Assembly (NCBI GenBank): GCA_023974075.1
Contig: CM043801.1
Coordinates: 2,489,173 to 2,553,172 of the forward strand
Length of the DNA: 64,000 bases
Direction of reading: 5' to 3'
Source of the DNA: Chaenocephalus aceratus
Lineage: Eukaryota > Chordata > Actinopteri > Perciformes > Channichthyidae
Shown here: positions 10,931-21,651 of the stretch, one piece after another
Layout: each line of letters begins with the position of its first letter
Position numbering within the stretch: position 1 is the stretch's first letter
Notes under the pieces: model-generated
Seen by the model: only the letters and a program-made list of their open reading frames with translations
What the model was told of the DNA's origin: nothing
The model's database searches: none
Program-made: the position numbers and the translations under genes

Positions 10931-11014
<84 letters not shown>
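10931..11014. repeat. (GT)n microsatellite, left of a hAT element
   Basis: About 40 GT units immediately left of the hAT terminus at 11018. Another GT array begins directly at the right terminus (12684), so the element sits inside a GT tract. Confidence 0.95.
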
Positions 11015-11015
<1 letters not shown>

Positions 11016-11337
11016 TGCAGGACCGGCCCTTGGCTCTGGCGAACTAGGCAGTCGCCTAGGGCGCCAGATCAGGAGGGGCGCTGCGCTGGGAGGAAAAAAA
11101 AAAAAACATTCAAATAAAGATTTTTTAAATTTGTATTCTGCCTAATTTTCTGCCCTTGATGTATACATTTACATTAATAATTGAACAAGGTAAACACCCT
11201 TTGCACCCCGGGCCTGGGCGGCAACATTTTGCATTTGCCCTGTACGATGGGCGCTGTAAGTGATGAAAGTGGGGGATGTTGACTTATCAGGCGCACGCAG
11301 CTCACAGCCAAAGTGCGAGCGAAGCCTCCGAGCGAGC

Positions 11338-11440
11338 AAGAGAGGAGAGAGAGAGAGCTATAGAGAGAGAGATAGAGAGAGAGTAGGAGAACATATACAA
11401 GTGTAGAGAGAGAGAGAGATATAGAGAGAGAGAGAGGGGC
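11338..11440. repeat. (GA)n-rich simple repeat
   Basis: Imperfect GAGAGATAGAGA tract inside the hAT interior, split by TAGGAGAACATATACAAGTG. The minus-strand frames rich in S and L here are repeat products. Confidence 0.85.
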
Positions 11441-11871
11441 GCGCATCGGTACCGCGATTGGTTGTTGGATTGAGGCTGATAACCAAAGCTCAGTGGAGGT
11501 AAAGGGCTCTGAGTGTTTAGATAGTTCACTTTAGTCTAGTGTATCTCAGTGGGTCCTCAAACGGTTTGGTCACAATTTATGTAAACAAATATTTCAAGGC
11601 ACACCGTTATAATTATTAGGATAAAATAATAACAGTTTAAATCATTCCAAATGTATACTATAGTACAGTAAACCAAAAAATATCGTTTAAAACTGGAGGT
11701 ATTAAAAATATGCAGGATTAATAAATGTTACCTTGTAAAATAAGATATGAATGAACAACAAAAATACGTTACATTTATTTGTTATTGGCTGTGGTAGGTT
11801 ACTGGTTATGTTCACATACTTATTTGATTATTAAAATGTAAAACCGATCTTTTTCATATGGGTGTTTTTAA

Positions 11872-12427
11872 GGCCCTGACACACCAGGCCGAAATCGGCC
11901 GTTTTCGTTAGTCGGACGACGAAGCGTGTCCTGTCGCTTCAACATGTTGAATCGGCCGTGCGTCGGCCACAGGCAGTCGGACAAAGGAAATCACTCTGAT
12001 TGGCTGTTCAGCTAGCGAATCAGTGCATGAGAAGCTTAAACCGTTGCTTTGAGAATGTCTTCCACAAGCAACACTCCAATGCTGATAGCTCCAGTACCGC
12101 ACGAAACATGTTTTCGATGGACGAGAGTGAAAATGGAACGCACAGTCGCACACGCTATTTGTTGTTTGTTTATATCACGTAGTCTGTTCTTTCTTCTCTG
12201 TCTTCTTCCGGTTGTTGCCCTCTTTTGAATGATGAATACACACTACCACCACCTGCTGGTAAGGAGAGTTATTGCCACTCACGCATGCGCAGTTCCTACG
12301 TGCTCTGCTGAAGTCTTTGCGGTGTGTTCCAGTGGGACACATGGCCAAGACGCAGGAGAACACGGCAACGCAACAGTCGGCGTCGGCATCGGCGAGTTCT
12401 CTGGTGACTGCTTGGTGTGTCAGGGTC
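11872..12427. mobile_element. MITE with GGCCCTGACACACC ends nested in the hAT copy
   Basis: The left end is GGCCCTGACACACCAGG and the complementary right end is GACCCTGACACACCAAG. The interior is rich in CGGC words, such as CGGCCGTTTTCG and CGGCGTCGGCATCGGCG. The homologous host sequence at 61570-61640 runs from CATATGGGTGTT straight to CTCAAAGTGCACCAGATTGA without this insert, so it behaves as an empty site. Flanks TTTAA and TTTAG suggest a short T/A-rich duplication. Superfamily not assigned. Confidence 0.7.
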
Positions 12428-12679
12428 TTTAGAGTTGTACCCCCTAGATCTAGGTCTCTAGTAATTCTGCTCAAAGTGCACCAGATTGAAGCATTTTACT
12501 TTAAAATGTTAAAACAAATCTTTCCGGGGGGCATACCCCACCTAATACATTTGAAACCTTCTTTATGTATGTAACCAACATGTCATTCATTTATTCTTTG
12601 TATATTCTATTGTGTATTGCTTGGAGGGGGGACACCAAATCATAATCTCGCTTAGGGCACCAAAATGTCTAGGGCCAGC

Positions 12680-12807
<128 letters not shown>

Positions 12808-12818
12808 AGTGAGTGAGT

Positions 12819-12906
12819 GACAGACGACAGACAGACAGACAGACAGACAGACAGAAGACAGACAGACAGACAGAAGACAACAGACAGACAGACAGACAGA
12901 CAGACT
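12819..12906. repeat. (GACA)n microsatellite
   Basis: About 20 GACA units with AGAAGACA and GACAACAGACA interruptions, directly after the GT array and a short GAGT run. Confidence 0.95.
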
Positions 12907-14235
12907 GAAGGAGAAAAGAGAAGTCCAAACAGGGAGAAATGGAGCGCAGCACATCAATCATTAGGATGATTATTATGGCAGTTGTCATGGCAACACTCTC
13001 CCATCCCCCTCACCCTCCACTCCCCTCCCTCCCTCCCTCTTTTTCTTTTTCTCTCTCAAATCAATTCAAATGCACTTAAATGCCACCATAGGCATAAGAA
13101 ACATAGAGAAGAACATAAAGCATATGGCCATATGAAAAAGATAAAACCATATGAAACTAAGTTAAGGTGCCATATGCTGCAGTCTCATTTCACCATGTCA
13201 TGTGACTCCCATTAACAGAAACATAACTGTGAGCCTCCACTGGCCACTACATTATATGTTATGTACAATATATATGATATATTTTGCAGCATCATGAGGA
13301 GTCTGCCAGGTGTTGTTATGAGACTATCAGCACTGAGGCTCCTCTCTTTACCAGATACATCCCTCACTGTTTCTGCTGGTGACAGAATTGGGAAAAAATT
13401 GAAGGATTGTGGGAAATGTGCACCTATCACTTAATATGATATGAAACACGTTATTGTCCTTGTAAGGACATTTGTTTTGGAATATGTCCTGTAGTTCCAC
13501 AAATGATAAAAAAGCATAAATACTACATGGTACACTATAAGAGACAATAACATCACACATGACTTATGTACATCAATATTAACTTCATAAAATGAAAATA
13601 AAATATCCCAACATTTAAACAAAAGTCATTATAACCTCAATAGTGATCCATCCTCCTTTCTTCCTCAAGAAGAGTTCAGTTACTCTGTTGTACAATTTAT
13701 CTGAATGGGGGTCCGTTTCCCTGCACACTTGTTTGTTAAGCTTTAGATCCACTCGGGTATCGCCAAATGTTTTCAAAAGCACCGTTGCTTCTAAGTGCCC
13801 AGCCGTGCTTTGTGTCTAGCTGCTGCCTTGGTTAGACAACTCAAGTTTTCAAACCCTCTCTGGCTTCAAATAGCAAGTCTGTCAGTAACGAATATCTGGC
13901 ATTGGAAGTGAATTGATAGTGGAGGACAAACCCTTTCCCCGACTGCGACAGGCTTGCTAGCTTCACCAAATCAATTTATCCTCCGCTGTCAGCCATTGTG
14001 GGTTGAAATTGCTTTAACATTTAAACACAATTATTTTACCTTATGCAGGTAGCTTAGGACGCTACAGATATAGTTTGCCTTCAGGTCGCTACGTGTAGCT
14101 ACCGCTACACAGGCTAGTGTTTGCTAGTGCTGACAATCCAATCAAAGGACATGAAAATGCCGAACCGATCATACACCTGCTAGGTTGCCCCGGTGTCGCC
14201 AACGTGAAATCTGATTTGTCACGATTCTCATGTTA
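12907..14235. other. No gene seen
   Basis: Mostly AT-rich, unique-looking DNA. CATATG and CCATATG words are enriched at 13120-13175. The part from 13630 to 14230 is more balanced in composition and might belong to a DNA element, but no terminus or protein motif could be supported. Confidence 0.4.
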
Positions 14236-14598
14236 TGTCACGTTTGTAGTTTTGTCTGTGTTGGTGTTTTTCTTGTCTTTGGGTTTCCTGTCTTATTGTG
14301 TTAAGTGTTCACCCCCGTTTCCTGCCTGTCTGCTTTCTGTCCGTTTCCCTCCCTGATTACCCGATTGTGTTCACCTGTTGTCCTTGTGTTTCTCCTCCCC
14401 TGCCCGGCTGTTTCTCGTTGTCATGATTACCCCTTCTTGTATTTAGTCTTGTCTCTTTCTGTGTTCAGTGTTGGGTCGTTGTTTGTTGGTGACTGAGTTC
14501 ACCGGTGAGTGTTCCGTGTCTGGACATTATCCTTGAAATAAAGGGTTTTTCAAAAGTTATCTGCATTTGGGTCCTGCTTCCTTCACTCGACCGTGACA
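14236..14598 (+). repeat. 5' LTR
   Basis: 363 bp from TGTCACG to CCGTGACA. It contains CCTTGAAATAAAGGG, a polyadenylation signal, about 65 bp before its end. It is a near-identical copy of 17669-18030. The interior starts GAATGACCCAACC. Confidence 0.85.
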
Positions 14599-14600
14599 GA

Positions 14601-15146
14601 ATGACCCAACCCGAAATGGACCCAGCAGACGATCCTTTTGAGGTGGAGCTGCAACATTTTTCTTTTCCTTTGGGATGTTGCCACGATTGGTGGAAGGAAG
14701 CGTCCAGTGTTCGGCTGAAGGAGGCCGCTCTGGTAGAGGCGCACCGGTTGGCGATGGAGAAGCCCGACTTGGTGAAATTCTTGCCTGACTGGATGTTGGA
14801 CTTCCTCTGGAGGTGTGAGTTCCAGCCTGCTGACTACAGACGTCTTGGAGTGGTCCGTCTGGGGTCAACCCATGCTTCTGTCCCAGTTCCTGCTCCTTTT
14901 CTGGAGTCATATGCTGAACTCGTCAGGCTTATGGAGGCCCACGGAGTATTCAGGCGGCTGCTAAGAGGAGTCGTCGCAAGGCCAGACAAGGAGCCCGGGC
15001 CCCAGCAGCCATGGTTCCAGTCCCAGTACAGGTCCCAGCAGCCATGGTTCCAGTCCCAGTACAGGCCCCAGCAGCCATGGTTCCTGCCCCAGTACAGGCT
15101 CCCGCAGCCATGTTTCCGGCTCCAAGACCGCCCCACACAGTCATGA
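14601..15146 (+). CDS. Gag-like protein of the non-autonomous LTR element
   Basis: An ATG two bases after the 5' LTR opens a 181-residue frame, MTQPEMDPADDPFEVELQHF and onward, with a charged, helix-prone first 135 residues (KEAALVEAHRLAMEKPDLVK, LESYAELVRLMEAHGVFRRL). It ends in an 11-residue repeat, QQPWFQSQYRS-like, encoded by a 33-bp minisatellite. The frame can be extended upstream to 14505, but that would read through the LTR, so 14601 is chosen. Position and composition suggest a gag or matrix-like product, but no zinc knuckle or known domain was recognised. A protein could still be made from it. Confidence 0.45.
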   Translation: MTQPEMDPADDPFEVELQHFSFPLGCCHDWWKEASSVRLKEAALVEAHRLAMEKPDLVKFLPDWMLDFLWRCEFQPADYRRLGVVRLGSTHASVPVPAPFLESYAELVRLMEAHGVFRRLLRGVVARPDKEPGPQQPWFQSQYRSQQPWFQSQYRPQQPWFLPQYRLPQPCFRLQDRPTQS

Positions 15147-15420
15147 TCCAGGCTCCAGAACGGGATCATACAGCCATGTTTCCAGCTCCAGGGCCGGCCC
15201 CAGCGGCCATGGTCCCGGCTCCAAGAGCGCCCTATAGAGCCATGTTTCCGACTTCAGAGCTGGATCGTACAGACAGGATTCTGGCTTCAGCAGCCATGAT
15301 TCTGGCTTCAATTCCGGTCCCTGCAGCCAGGGTTTCAGCCCCAGTTCTGGCCCCAGCAGCCATGGTCCCGACCCCAGCTGCCTTGGTTCCAGACCCAGAT
15401 CTGGTCCCAGCTGCCACAGT
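15003..15420 (+). repeat. 33-bp minisatellite inside the LTR element
   Basis: Units starting CAGCAGCCATGGTTCCAG recur every 33 bp at 15003, 15036 and 15069, then degrade into CAGCCATG-marked units to about 15420. Multiples of 3 keep the frame open in several registers. Confidence 0.85.
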
Positions 15421-16260
15421 CCCATCTCGGGTTCCCTCCTCTAGTTCCTCCTCGAGTCCCCTCTTTAGTTTCCCTCTCGAGTCCCCTCTCGAGTTCCCTT
15501 CTCTAGTTACTCCTCCAGTCTCTCCTCTAGTCCCCTCTGTAGTCCCTTCTCGAGTCCCCTCTCTGTTTCCATCTCCAGTTCCCTCTCGAGTCCCCTCCTT
15601 TAGTCCCTCTTTTAGTCCCTCCTCTAGTCCCTCCTCTAGTCCCCTCCTCGAGTCCCCTCTCTAGTTTCCCTCTCGAGTTCCCTCTCGAGTTCCCTTCTCT
15701 AGTTACTCATCTAGTCCCTCCTCTAGTCCTCTCCTCTAGTCCCCTCTTTAGTCTCTGTTCGAGGTCCCCTCTCTGTTTCCATCTCAAGTTCCCTCTCCAG
15801 TTTCCCCTCGAGTCCTCTCTCGAGTTCCCTCCTTTAGTACCTCCTTTAGGCCCTCCTCTAGTCCTTCCTCGAGTCCCCTCTCGAGTTCCCCTTCTCTAGT
15901 TCCATTCTCTAGTCCATCCTCTAGTCTCTCCTCTAGTCCCCTCTGTAGTCCCTTCTCGAGTTCCCTCTCTGTTTCCATCTCAAGTCCCCTCTCCAGTTCC
16001 CCCTCGAGTCCCCTCTCGAGTTCCCTCTCGAGTTCCCTCCTCTAGTCCTCCTCTAGTCCCTCCTCGAGTCCCCTCTCTAGTTCCCCTCTCAAGTCCCCTC
16101 TCGTGTTCCCTTCTCTAGTCCCCCCTCTAGTCCCTCCTCTAGCCCCTCCTCCAGTCTCTCCTCTAGTCTCTCCTCTGGTCCCCTCTGGAGTCCCCTCTCC
16201 AGTCTCCTCTCGAGTCCCCTCTCAAGTCTCCGCTCGAGTTCCCTCTCCAGTCCATATTCA
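15421..16260 (+). repeat. Pyrimidine-only minisatellite (12-15 bp units)
   Basis: About 840 bp built from TCTAGTCCCTCC and CGAGTTCCCTCT units, mostly 12 bp with 15-bp variants. C and T make up nearly the whole strand apart from AG in each unit (TAGT/GAGT). CTCGAG sites recur regularly. Confidence 0.9.
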
Positions 16261-16267
16261 AGCCCCT

Positions 16268-16850
16268 ACGCAAGTGTTGTTGGAGGTTCCGCTGGGGGTC
16301 CTGCCAACCCTGTGTCCTGTGCTGTTGGAGGTCCCGCCGTCTACTCCCCTGCCGGGGGTCCTGCCAACCCTATGTCCTGTCCCGTTGGAGGTCCCGCAGA
16401 ATACTCTTCTGCCGGGGGTCCTGCCAGCCCTGTGTCCTGTGCCGTTGGAGGCCCCGCCGACTACTCTCCTGCCGGGGGTCCTGCCACCCTGTGTCCTGTG
16501 CCGTTGGAGGTCCCGCCGTCCACTCCCCTGCCGGGGGTCCTGCCAACCCTAGGTCCGGTCTCGTTGGAGGTCCCGCCGTCTGCTCCCCTGCCGGGGGTCC
16601 TGCCAGCTCTGTGTCCTGTGCCGTTGGAGGTCCGCCGTCTACTCCCCTGCCGGGGGTCCTGCCAACCCTGTGTCCTGTGCCGTTGGAGGTCCCGCAGAAT
16701 ACTCTCCCTGCCGGGGGTCCTGCCAACCCTTTCTCCTGTCCCGTTGGAGGTCCCGCAGAATACTCTTCTGCCGGGGGTCCTGCCAACCCTATATCCCGTG
16801 CCGTTGGAGGTTCTACCGGGGGCCCTGCCAGCCCCATGTCCATCACCTGT
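16268..16850 (+). repeat. 60-bp minisatellite, about nine units
   Basis: GTTGGAGGTCCCGC recurs at 16324, 16384, 16444, 16503, 16563, 16623, 16682, 16742 and 16802, a 59-60 bp period, each unit also carrying GCCGGGGGTCCTGCCA. Single-base losses shift the frame between units. Confidence 0.9.
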
Positions 16851-17039
16851 CTCGCCGGGGTTCCTGCCAACTCCTGGTCCTTTTCCGTGGGGGATCCTGC
16901 CGAAGCCTGTCCGACCGGCTCCGGTTTCTGTCCGGCCGACACCGGGTCCTGCCCGGTCTCCGGAGCTGTCCCATCAGCGCTTTCCTGCCCGGCCTCCTGA
17001 TCCTGTCCGGTCGACACCGGCTCCTGCCCGGCCTCCGGA

Positions 17040-17275
17040 GCTGTCCGGTCTTCGCCCTCGAGCCCGGCCCCCTGAGAGCCGCGATCTTCGCCCTCGAGTC
17101 CGGCCCCCTGAGAGCCGCGGTCTTCGCCCTCGAGGCCGGCCCCCTGAGAGCCGCGGTCTTCGCCCTCGAGCCCGGCCCCCTGTGAGCCCGGCCCCCTGTG
17201 AGCCGCGGTCTTCGCCCTCGAGCCCGGCCCCCTGAGAGCTGCGGTCTTCGCCCTCGGGCCCGGCCCCCTGACTCT
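17040..17275 (+). repeat. 36-bp GC-rich minisatellite
   Basis: CTTCGCCCTCGAGCCCGGCC units at about 17050, 17086, 17122, 17158, 17209 and 17245, with CCCTGAGAGCCGCGGT between. A further repeat with CCCCGGGCCGTCCGCCCGA at about 17325-17490 has a period near 50-60 bp. Confidence 0.85.
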
Positions 17276-17668
17276 TCCTGCCGCTTGCCTTCGGCCCTCC
17301 ATGGTCCCCACCTTGGACTCTGTTTTGACCCCGGGCCGTCCGCCCGAGACCCCTTCCTGGTTCTCTGCCTTGTCCCCGGGCAGTCCGCCCGAATCCCCCT
17401 TTTTGGACTGTACCTTGCCCCCCGGGCAGTCCGCCCGAATCCCCCTTTTTGGACTGTACCTTGCCCCCCGGGCCGTCCGCCCGAGACCCCTTCCTGGTCC
17501 TCCGCTGTGTTCCTGGGCTGTCAGCCCAAGACCCGTCCTCCGGACCCCCTTCACCCACCCTGGTGGCCCTAGTTTTGCGTCCCTCCTCCGGACCCCCTCC
17601 GCCCACCCTGCTTGAGGTTTTGGACTTTGTGTTTTTGTTTTTTTTAGGGACGTCTAGAATCCGTCCCT

Positions 17669-18030
17669 TGTCACGTTTGTAGTTTTGTCTGTGTTGGTGT
17701 TTTTCTTGTCTTTGGGTTTCCTGTCTTATTGTGTAAAGTGTTCACCCCCGTTTCCTGCCTGTCTGCTTTCTGTCCGTTTCCCTCCCTGATTACCCGATTG
17801 TGTCAACCTGTTGTCCTTGTGTTTCTCCTCCCCTGCCCGGCTGTTTCTCGTTGTCATGATTACCCCTCCCTGTATTTAGTCTTGTCTCTTTCTGTGTTCA
17901 GTGTTGGGTCATTGTTCGTTGGTGACTGAGTTCACCGGTGAGTGTTCCGTGTCTGGACATTATCCTTGAAATAAAGGGTTTCTCAAGAGTTATCTGCATT
18001 TGGGTCCTGCTTCCTCACTCGACCGTGACA
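17669..18030 (+). repeat. 3' LTR
   Basis: 362 bp, TGTCACG to CGTGACA, matching the 5' LTR apart from a few substitutions and one base missing in TTCC(T)TCACTC. Preceded by a T-rich run and AGGGACGTCTAGAATCCG. Confidence 0.85.
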
Positions 18031-18630
18031 TGATTGGTCAATGCAACAGTTTCATTGCCATTTCTTTTAGCTAAGGCCCGTGCTGTTGATTCTGAAGGCC
18101 TCATGCAGATTACTTTAACCCAGCAACACACTCTGATTTAAATATGATTGGATAAAAGCTCCAACATTAACAACCATTACTGGATGCATCGCAACCGAGC
18201 GCAACACAGAGAAAGCTATAAGATGAAGAGAACAGACTATTGGAAATAATTGAATACATGTTAATGAGAACACTATATCAAGAAGTTAGTCAGTGATTCT
18301 GATAGTGTTTAGGACGACCAGGCCTACCACTGGCATTATGTTTGATTGTTTGAGAAGCTGAATGGACATTAGCAGGAATGAGTGTTTGTGCCAGTTAAGC
18401 CGACTTTGAGGAACCCGGAAAGTTAGAGCTGTGGAGTAAAGGAGATCCAAAAAACTCCAAAAGACTGAAAGTTATTCGAGATTGTAGGGAGATTTAATTT
18501 TTATTGAAAACGTGGGTCTCAGTAAATGAGTTTTAGTTATCAACTAGAGAATGCAATTCCTGAAGAAATTGCTAGTGGGAATGCTTTATGCTGAAAAGCT
18601 GACGCTAAACTGCTATGCTGAAATGTAAAT
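18031..18630. other. No gene seen
   Basis: Unique-looking non-coding DNA to the right of the LTR element. Confidence 0.4.
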
Positions 18631-18745
18631 GTGTAAGAAGAAAGCGAATAATTTAGGTTGAAATGAAATGTGTAAGAAGAAAGTGAATTATTTAGATTGA
18701 AATGAAATGTGTAAGAAGAAAGTTAGAATTTAGATTGAAATGATA
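18631..18745. repeat. 39-bp tandem repeat, three units
   Basis: GTGTAAGAAGAAAG begins units at 18631, 18670 and 18709, with TTTAGATTGAAATGAAAT in between. Confidence 0.85.
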
Positions 18746-18845
18746 CATGAACACTGGGGGCTTGAATGTGTGATGAGAGATGAAAAGAAAGTAAAAAGGC
18801 TTGGAAAAGCAGCAGAATATTTGAACCGCAAACCTCTGAACTAAG

Positions 18846-19370
18846 TTGATGGCGAATGATCTGTCGCCATGGCAACGGCATTTGATGACACCCCATAATA
18901 CGCTTAAATGCGTTGATGGCTGCATCGTTACCAAACCTGTGAAGTATTGGGCTATTTGGAGTAATTTCACTGAAGTTATGAGAAAACCTTGTTTCAAGGT
19001 GAGCATTGTGTTGCCATGGCAACGGCATTTGAAAGAAATCTCAAAACTGTCCCGTAGATGTCTTCACGGCTGGACTGTTAGCACACTTGTGAAGTTTGAG
19101 CCCTTTTTGAACATTTGCATAGTAGTTATAGCGACATCATGTTTTATGGCGAGGGATGCGTTTCCATGGAAACGGCATATGGTGAGATCTCAGAGTTGGC
19201 GTAGAGCTGTTGAGGCATGGACCGGTGATATAGAAGTGAAGATTGGGGGACGATTGGACCGTGTCCATTGGACTTATAGGGACATCATGTTTTATGGCGA
19301 GGGATGCGTTTCCATGGAAACGGCATATGGTGAGATCTCAGATTTGGCGTAGAGCTGTTGTTTTACATAA
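18846..19370 (+). repeat. About 150-bp tandem array with X-box-like palindromes
   Basis: Four units, each with a CCATGG-centred palindrome: GTCGCCATGGCAAC at 18863, GTTGCCATGGCAAC at 19010, GTTTCCATGGAAAC at 19160 and 19308, so the spacing is 147-150 bp. The units also share GGCGAGGGATG and ACGGCATTTGATGACACCCC or a derivative. It is the same family as 24200-25118. A 168-codon frame here is judged incidental. Confidence 0.8.
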
Positions 19371-20455
19371 TACACTTAGAAAGAAAACATCATAATGATA
19401 ATCAGGTTAGATTACTTTTATATTTTCATATACACAGGTAAGGTTATTGCTCGCTGTTATCGAGTGCAGGAATACGGTGAATGTGTTGTATCATTTTCAG
19501 TCCCCCCCTCCTGATTACAAAATAAATACCAATTAATAACTCTGGAGAGGTGTTGGATATCAAATAAATAAAAAGAGATTATGAGTAAATAATTATTAGT
19601 AGTGGGCTTTTAGATAAAAGACTGCATCCTACATTATGAAACTGCTACATTCTACACCCTGCTACATGTCTGAATTAAAATATATTTAATTACATTTCTG
19701 ATCTCAAATGACTATAATGAGTTATTAAAATCATTATTATTATTATTATGAACGTGACCATGGAGAAATGGCCCTCCATCAAGCTGTCAGATGCTTTTAG
19801 TCAGAGGTGACATAATTACAGTAGTTTCAAATCTGCTCCTAAGAGTAAAAACCAGATCAGTGCCTCAGCCGTGTGACTCTGTGTCATCACATCTCTATCT
19901 TCTGCTGTTGATCTTCTGTTAAAATACATAGTGAGGCTTTATTTGTATTTAGTATCACTGAATGAAATAAAGGGGTAAAATGTGAGCATGTTTTTCTCTC
20001 TGACCCTCTCCCCTCCCTCTCTCCATAGAGGTTTCCAATGTTCTCAGACATGGGGATATCGATGCAGGCTGATGGGATTATATAATGAGCCTATTAGCAA
20101 GCATGTGTGTTTGTGTGTGTTATTAAAAATCAGGACATTCTCATGCAGTTAGGAAACCTTCGCGTTTGGATAAATGAAAATATGAATCAATGATGTGTGA
20201 GTGAAGATAGCTGCTGCACACCTCTAACATTGTTCTCAAGTATAGTATCTATCACCCATATTTCAAATTAAGTATATTTTCTCACATTGTGGTTCCTCAT
20301 GCAGATAGTGTTGTTTTGTCCCGGTTTTGAGTGAGGTGTACACAAGTCTGTTTGTAATGCATAAAGTCGCAAAATAATAATAAATATGTATATCTCCTCT
20401 TAGTGTCCCCATTGCCCTGGATACCCCACAAGTTTTATTATAACTTTTGGTATAC
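19371..20455. other. No gene seen
   Basis: AT-rich non-coding DNA with a short TTA run at 19730-19746. No element or gene was recognised. Confidence 0.4.
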
Positions 20456-20560
20456 TAACAATAATAATAATAATTAAAACTGCGGTCGCACTTGTGCGCG
20501 CAGTGATGAGCGGGCCCTCGCGTCCGTGCACCTGTCGGGGAGGGTTCCTGGTCCCCCCCC
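20456..20560 (+). repeat. Teleost composite repeat, left-end motif
   Basis: An AATAATAATAATT run followed by AAAACTGCGGTCGCAC and AGTGATGAGCGGGCCCTCGC. A similar junction, TAATAATTAAAGCTGCAAGCAGCG..GAGCGGG, occurs at 24045-24090, so this looks like the start of the same composite repeat class. Superfamily not assigned. Confidence 0.5.
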
Positions 20561-21514
20561 AGTCCTCCGAAATTAGCCGTTTGTCATCCCTCTAAATTGT
20601 TTACCTGACTTTGCGTTCCTTTGTTTCTGACCAGGAAATCTTAGGCATGTGCGCCAGTTGTGTTGGTACCATTTTTCCTGCATCAACCAGGTAGGGTTAT
20701 GTCGACAGTGAAGAATAAACATATTTATAACTAGTTTAGCTAGTTCCAGAGGTAGATGGAATAGCTAAGTGTGTTTGGTCTAACTGTTAGTGTGTGTTTT
20801 GCTCAGCTCCGCAGTCCGTCACAGCAACAATTAAAATGTAAACCTAAGACGCAAAGAAGTGCAAGATAACAGATAAATATAAACAACCATAATGTAGATT
20901 CAATGATATGAGAGAAGTTGTAGATTAAGTGTAGACAGTATTTAAAAAAGACAATGTTAACAGCAATGTAATAAGTATATACAGTATTATGCAAAATGAC
21001 AAGTACTACATGGCACACAGATGTAATTTTTTAATTATAAGTAAAAGTATGTAAGGCTGAAGTGACAGCAGTGATGAGCTCTACACGTCTACACTCATAC
21101 GTCTGTACTGCAGTCAGCGGAGGTTTGGGTGGATGATGTTCCTGAGCGCTGTTCAGGTTTGCTTTATCCAGCACCTCAGGTGGCAGCTCTGTCCTTCTGA
21201 TTGGCCGTGCACTTTTCAAAGTAGGGGTCGTTCCCCAGCAGATCCATTTCTCCAGAATTGTGGTAATCACAGAGAAAACAAGAGATCATAATAAAGACAT
21301 GGTTGCTAAAGCATGATTGAACAATGTAACTGTAAGCCTTATAGACAGAGAAAGTGTTTGTGTGGGGGAGGGGGGTGTGTTTATTTGTAGGCTTTAGGAG
21401 ATTTTTCATGAAACCATATGGTGCTTCACATAATAAATACAAGGGCTGTAGCCTAATATTTATATTATTATATGCTTTAGGAGCTGTTTGTGTTTGTTGT
21501 AGAACGTGTAGGTG
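20561..21514. other. No gene seen
   Basis: Non-coding sequence. A T/C-rich patch follows the composite-repeat motif; nothing else was recognised. Confidence 0.4.
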
Positions 21515-21561
21515 TGTTCGTGTGTGTGTGTGTGTGTGTGTGGTGTGTGTTGTGTGTGTGT

Positions 21562-21598
<37 letters not shown>

Positions 21599-21605
21599 TG
21601 TGGTT
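21515..21605. repeat. (GT)n microsatellite, interrupted
   Basis: GT dinucleotides with several GTGGTG and GTTGTG interruptions. Confidence 0.95.
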
Positions 21606-21651
21606 GTGAGCGTTGATGTGCCAGGCAGACAGGCAGGATTCAGTAGCTTAT

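Larger units (their letters stand above)
14236..18030 (+). mobile_element. Non-autonomous LTR retrotransposon
   Basis: Two direct repeats, 14236-14598 and 17669-18030, begin TGTCACG and end CGTGACA and bracket 3.07 kb. The interior holds one gag-like frame at the left and then only minisatellites; no protease, RT, RNase H or integrase motif was found. The LTRs differ at roughly nine positions by eye, indicating a fairly recent insertion. No convincing target duplication (TGTTA versus TGATT). It would depend on proteins of another element, presumably a Ty3/gypsy relative with TGTCAC...GTGACA LTRs such as that at 36677. Confidence 0.8.

Noticed and set aside
16312..17235. 307-codon plus-strand frame, collagen- or mucin-like
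   Set aside because: Same minisatellites on the sense strand, interrupted and re-entered by unit length changes; no fixed start or domain.
16370..17554. 394-codon minus-strand frame rich in G, A, E and P
   Set aside because: Antisense reading of the GC-rich minisatellites in the LTR element; the 60- and 36-bp periods with no antisense stop explain its length.
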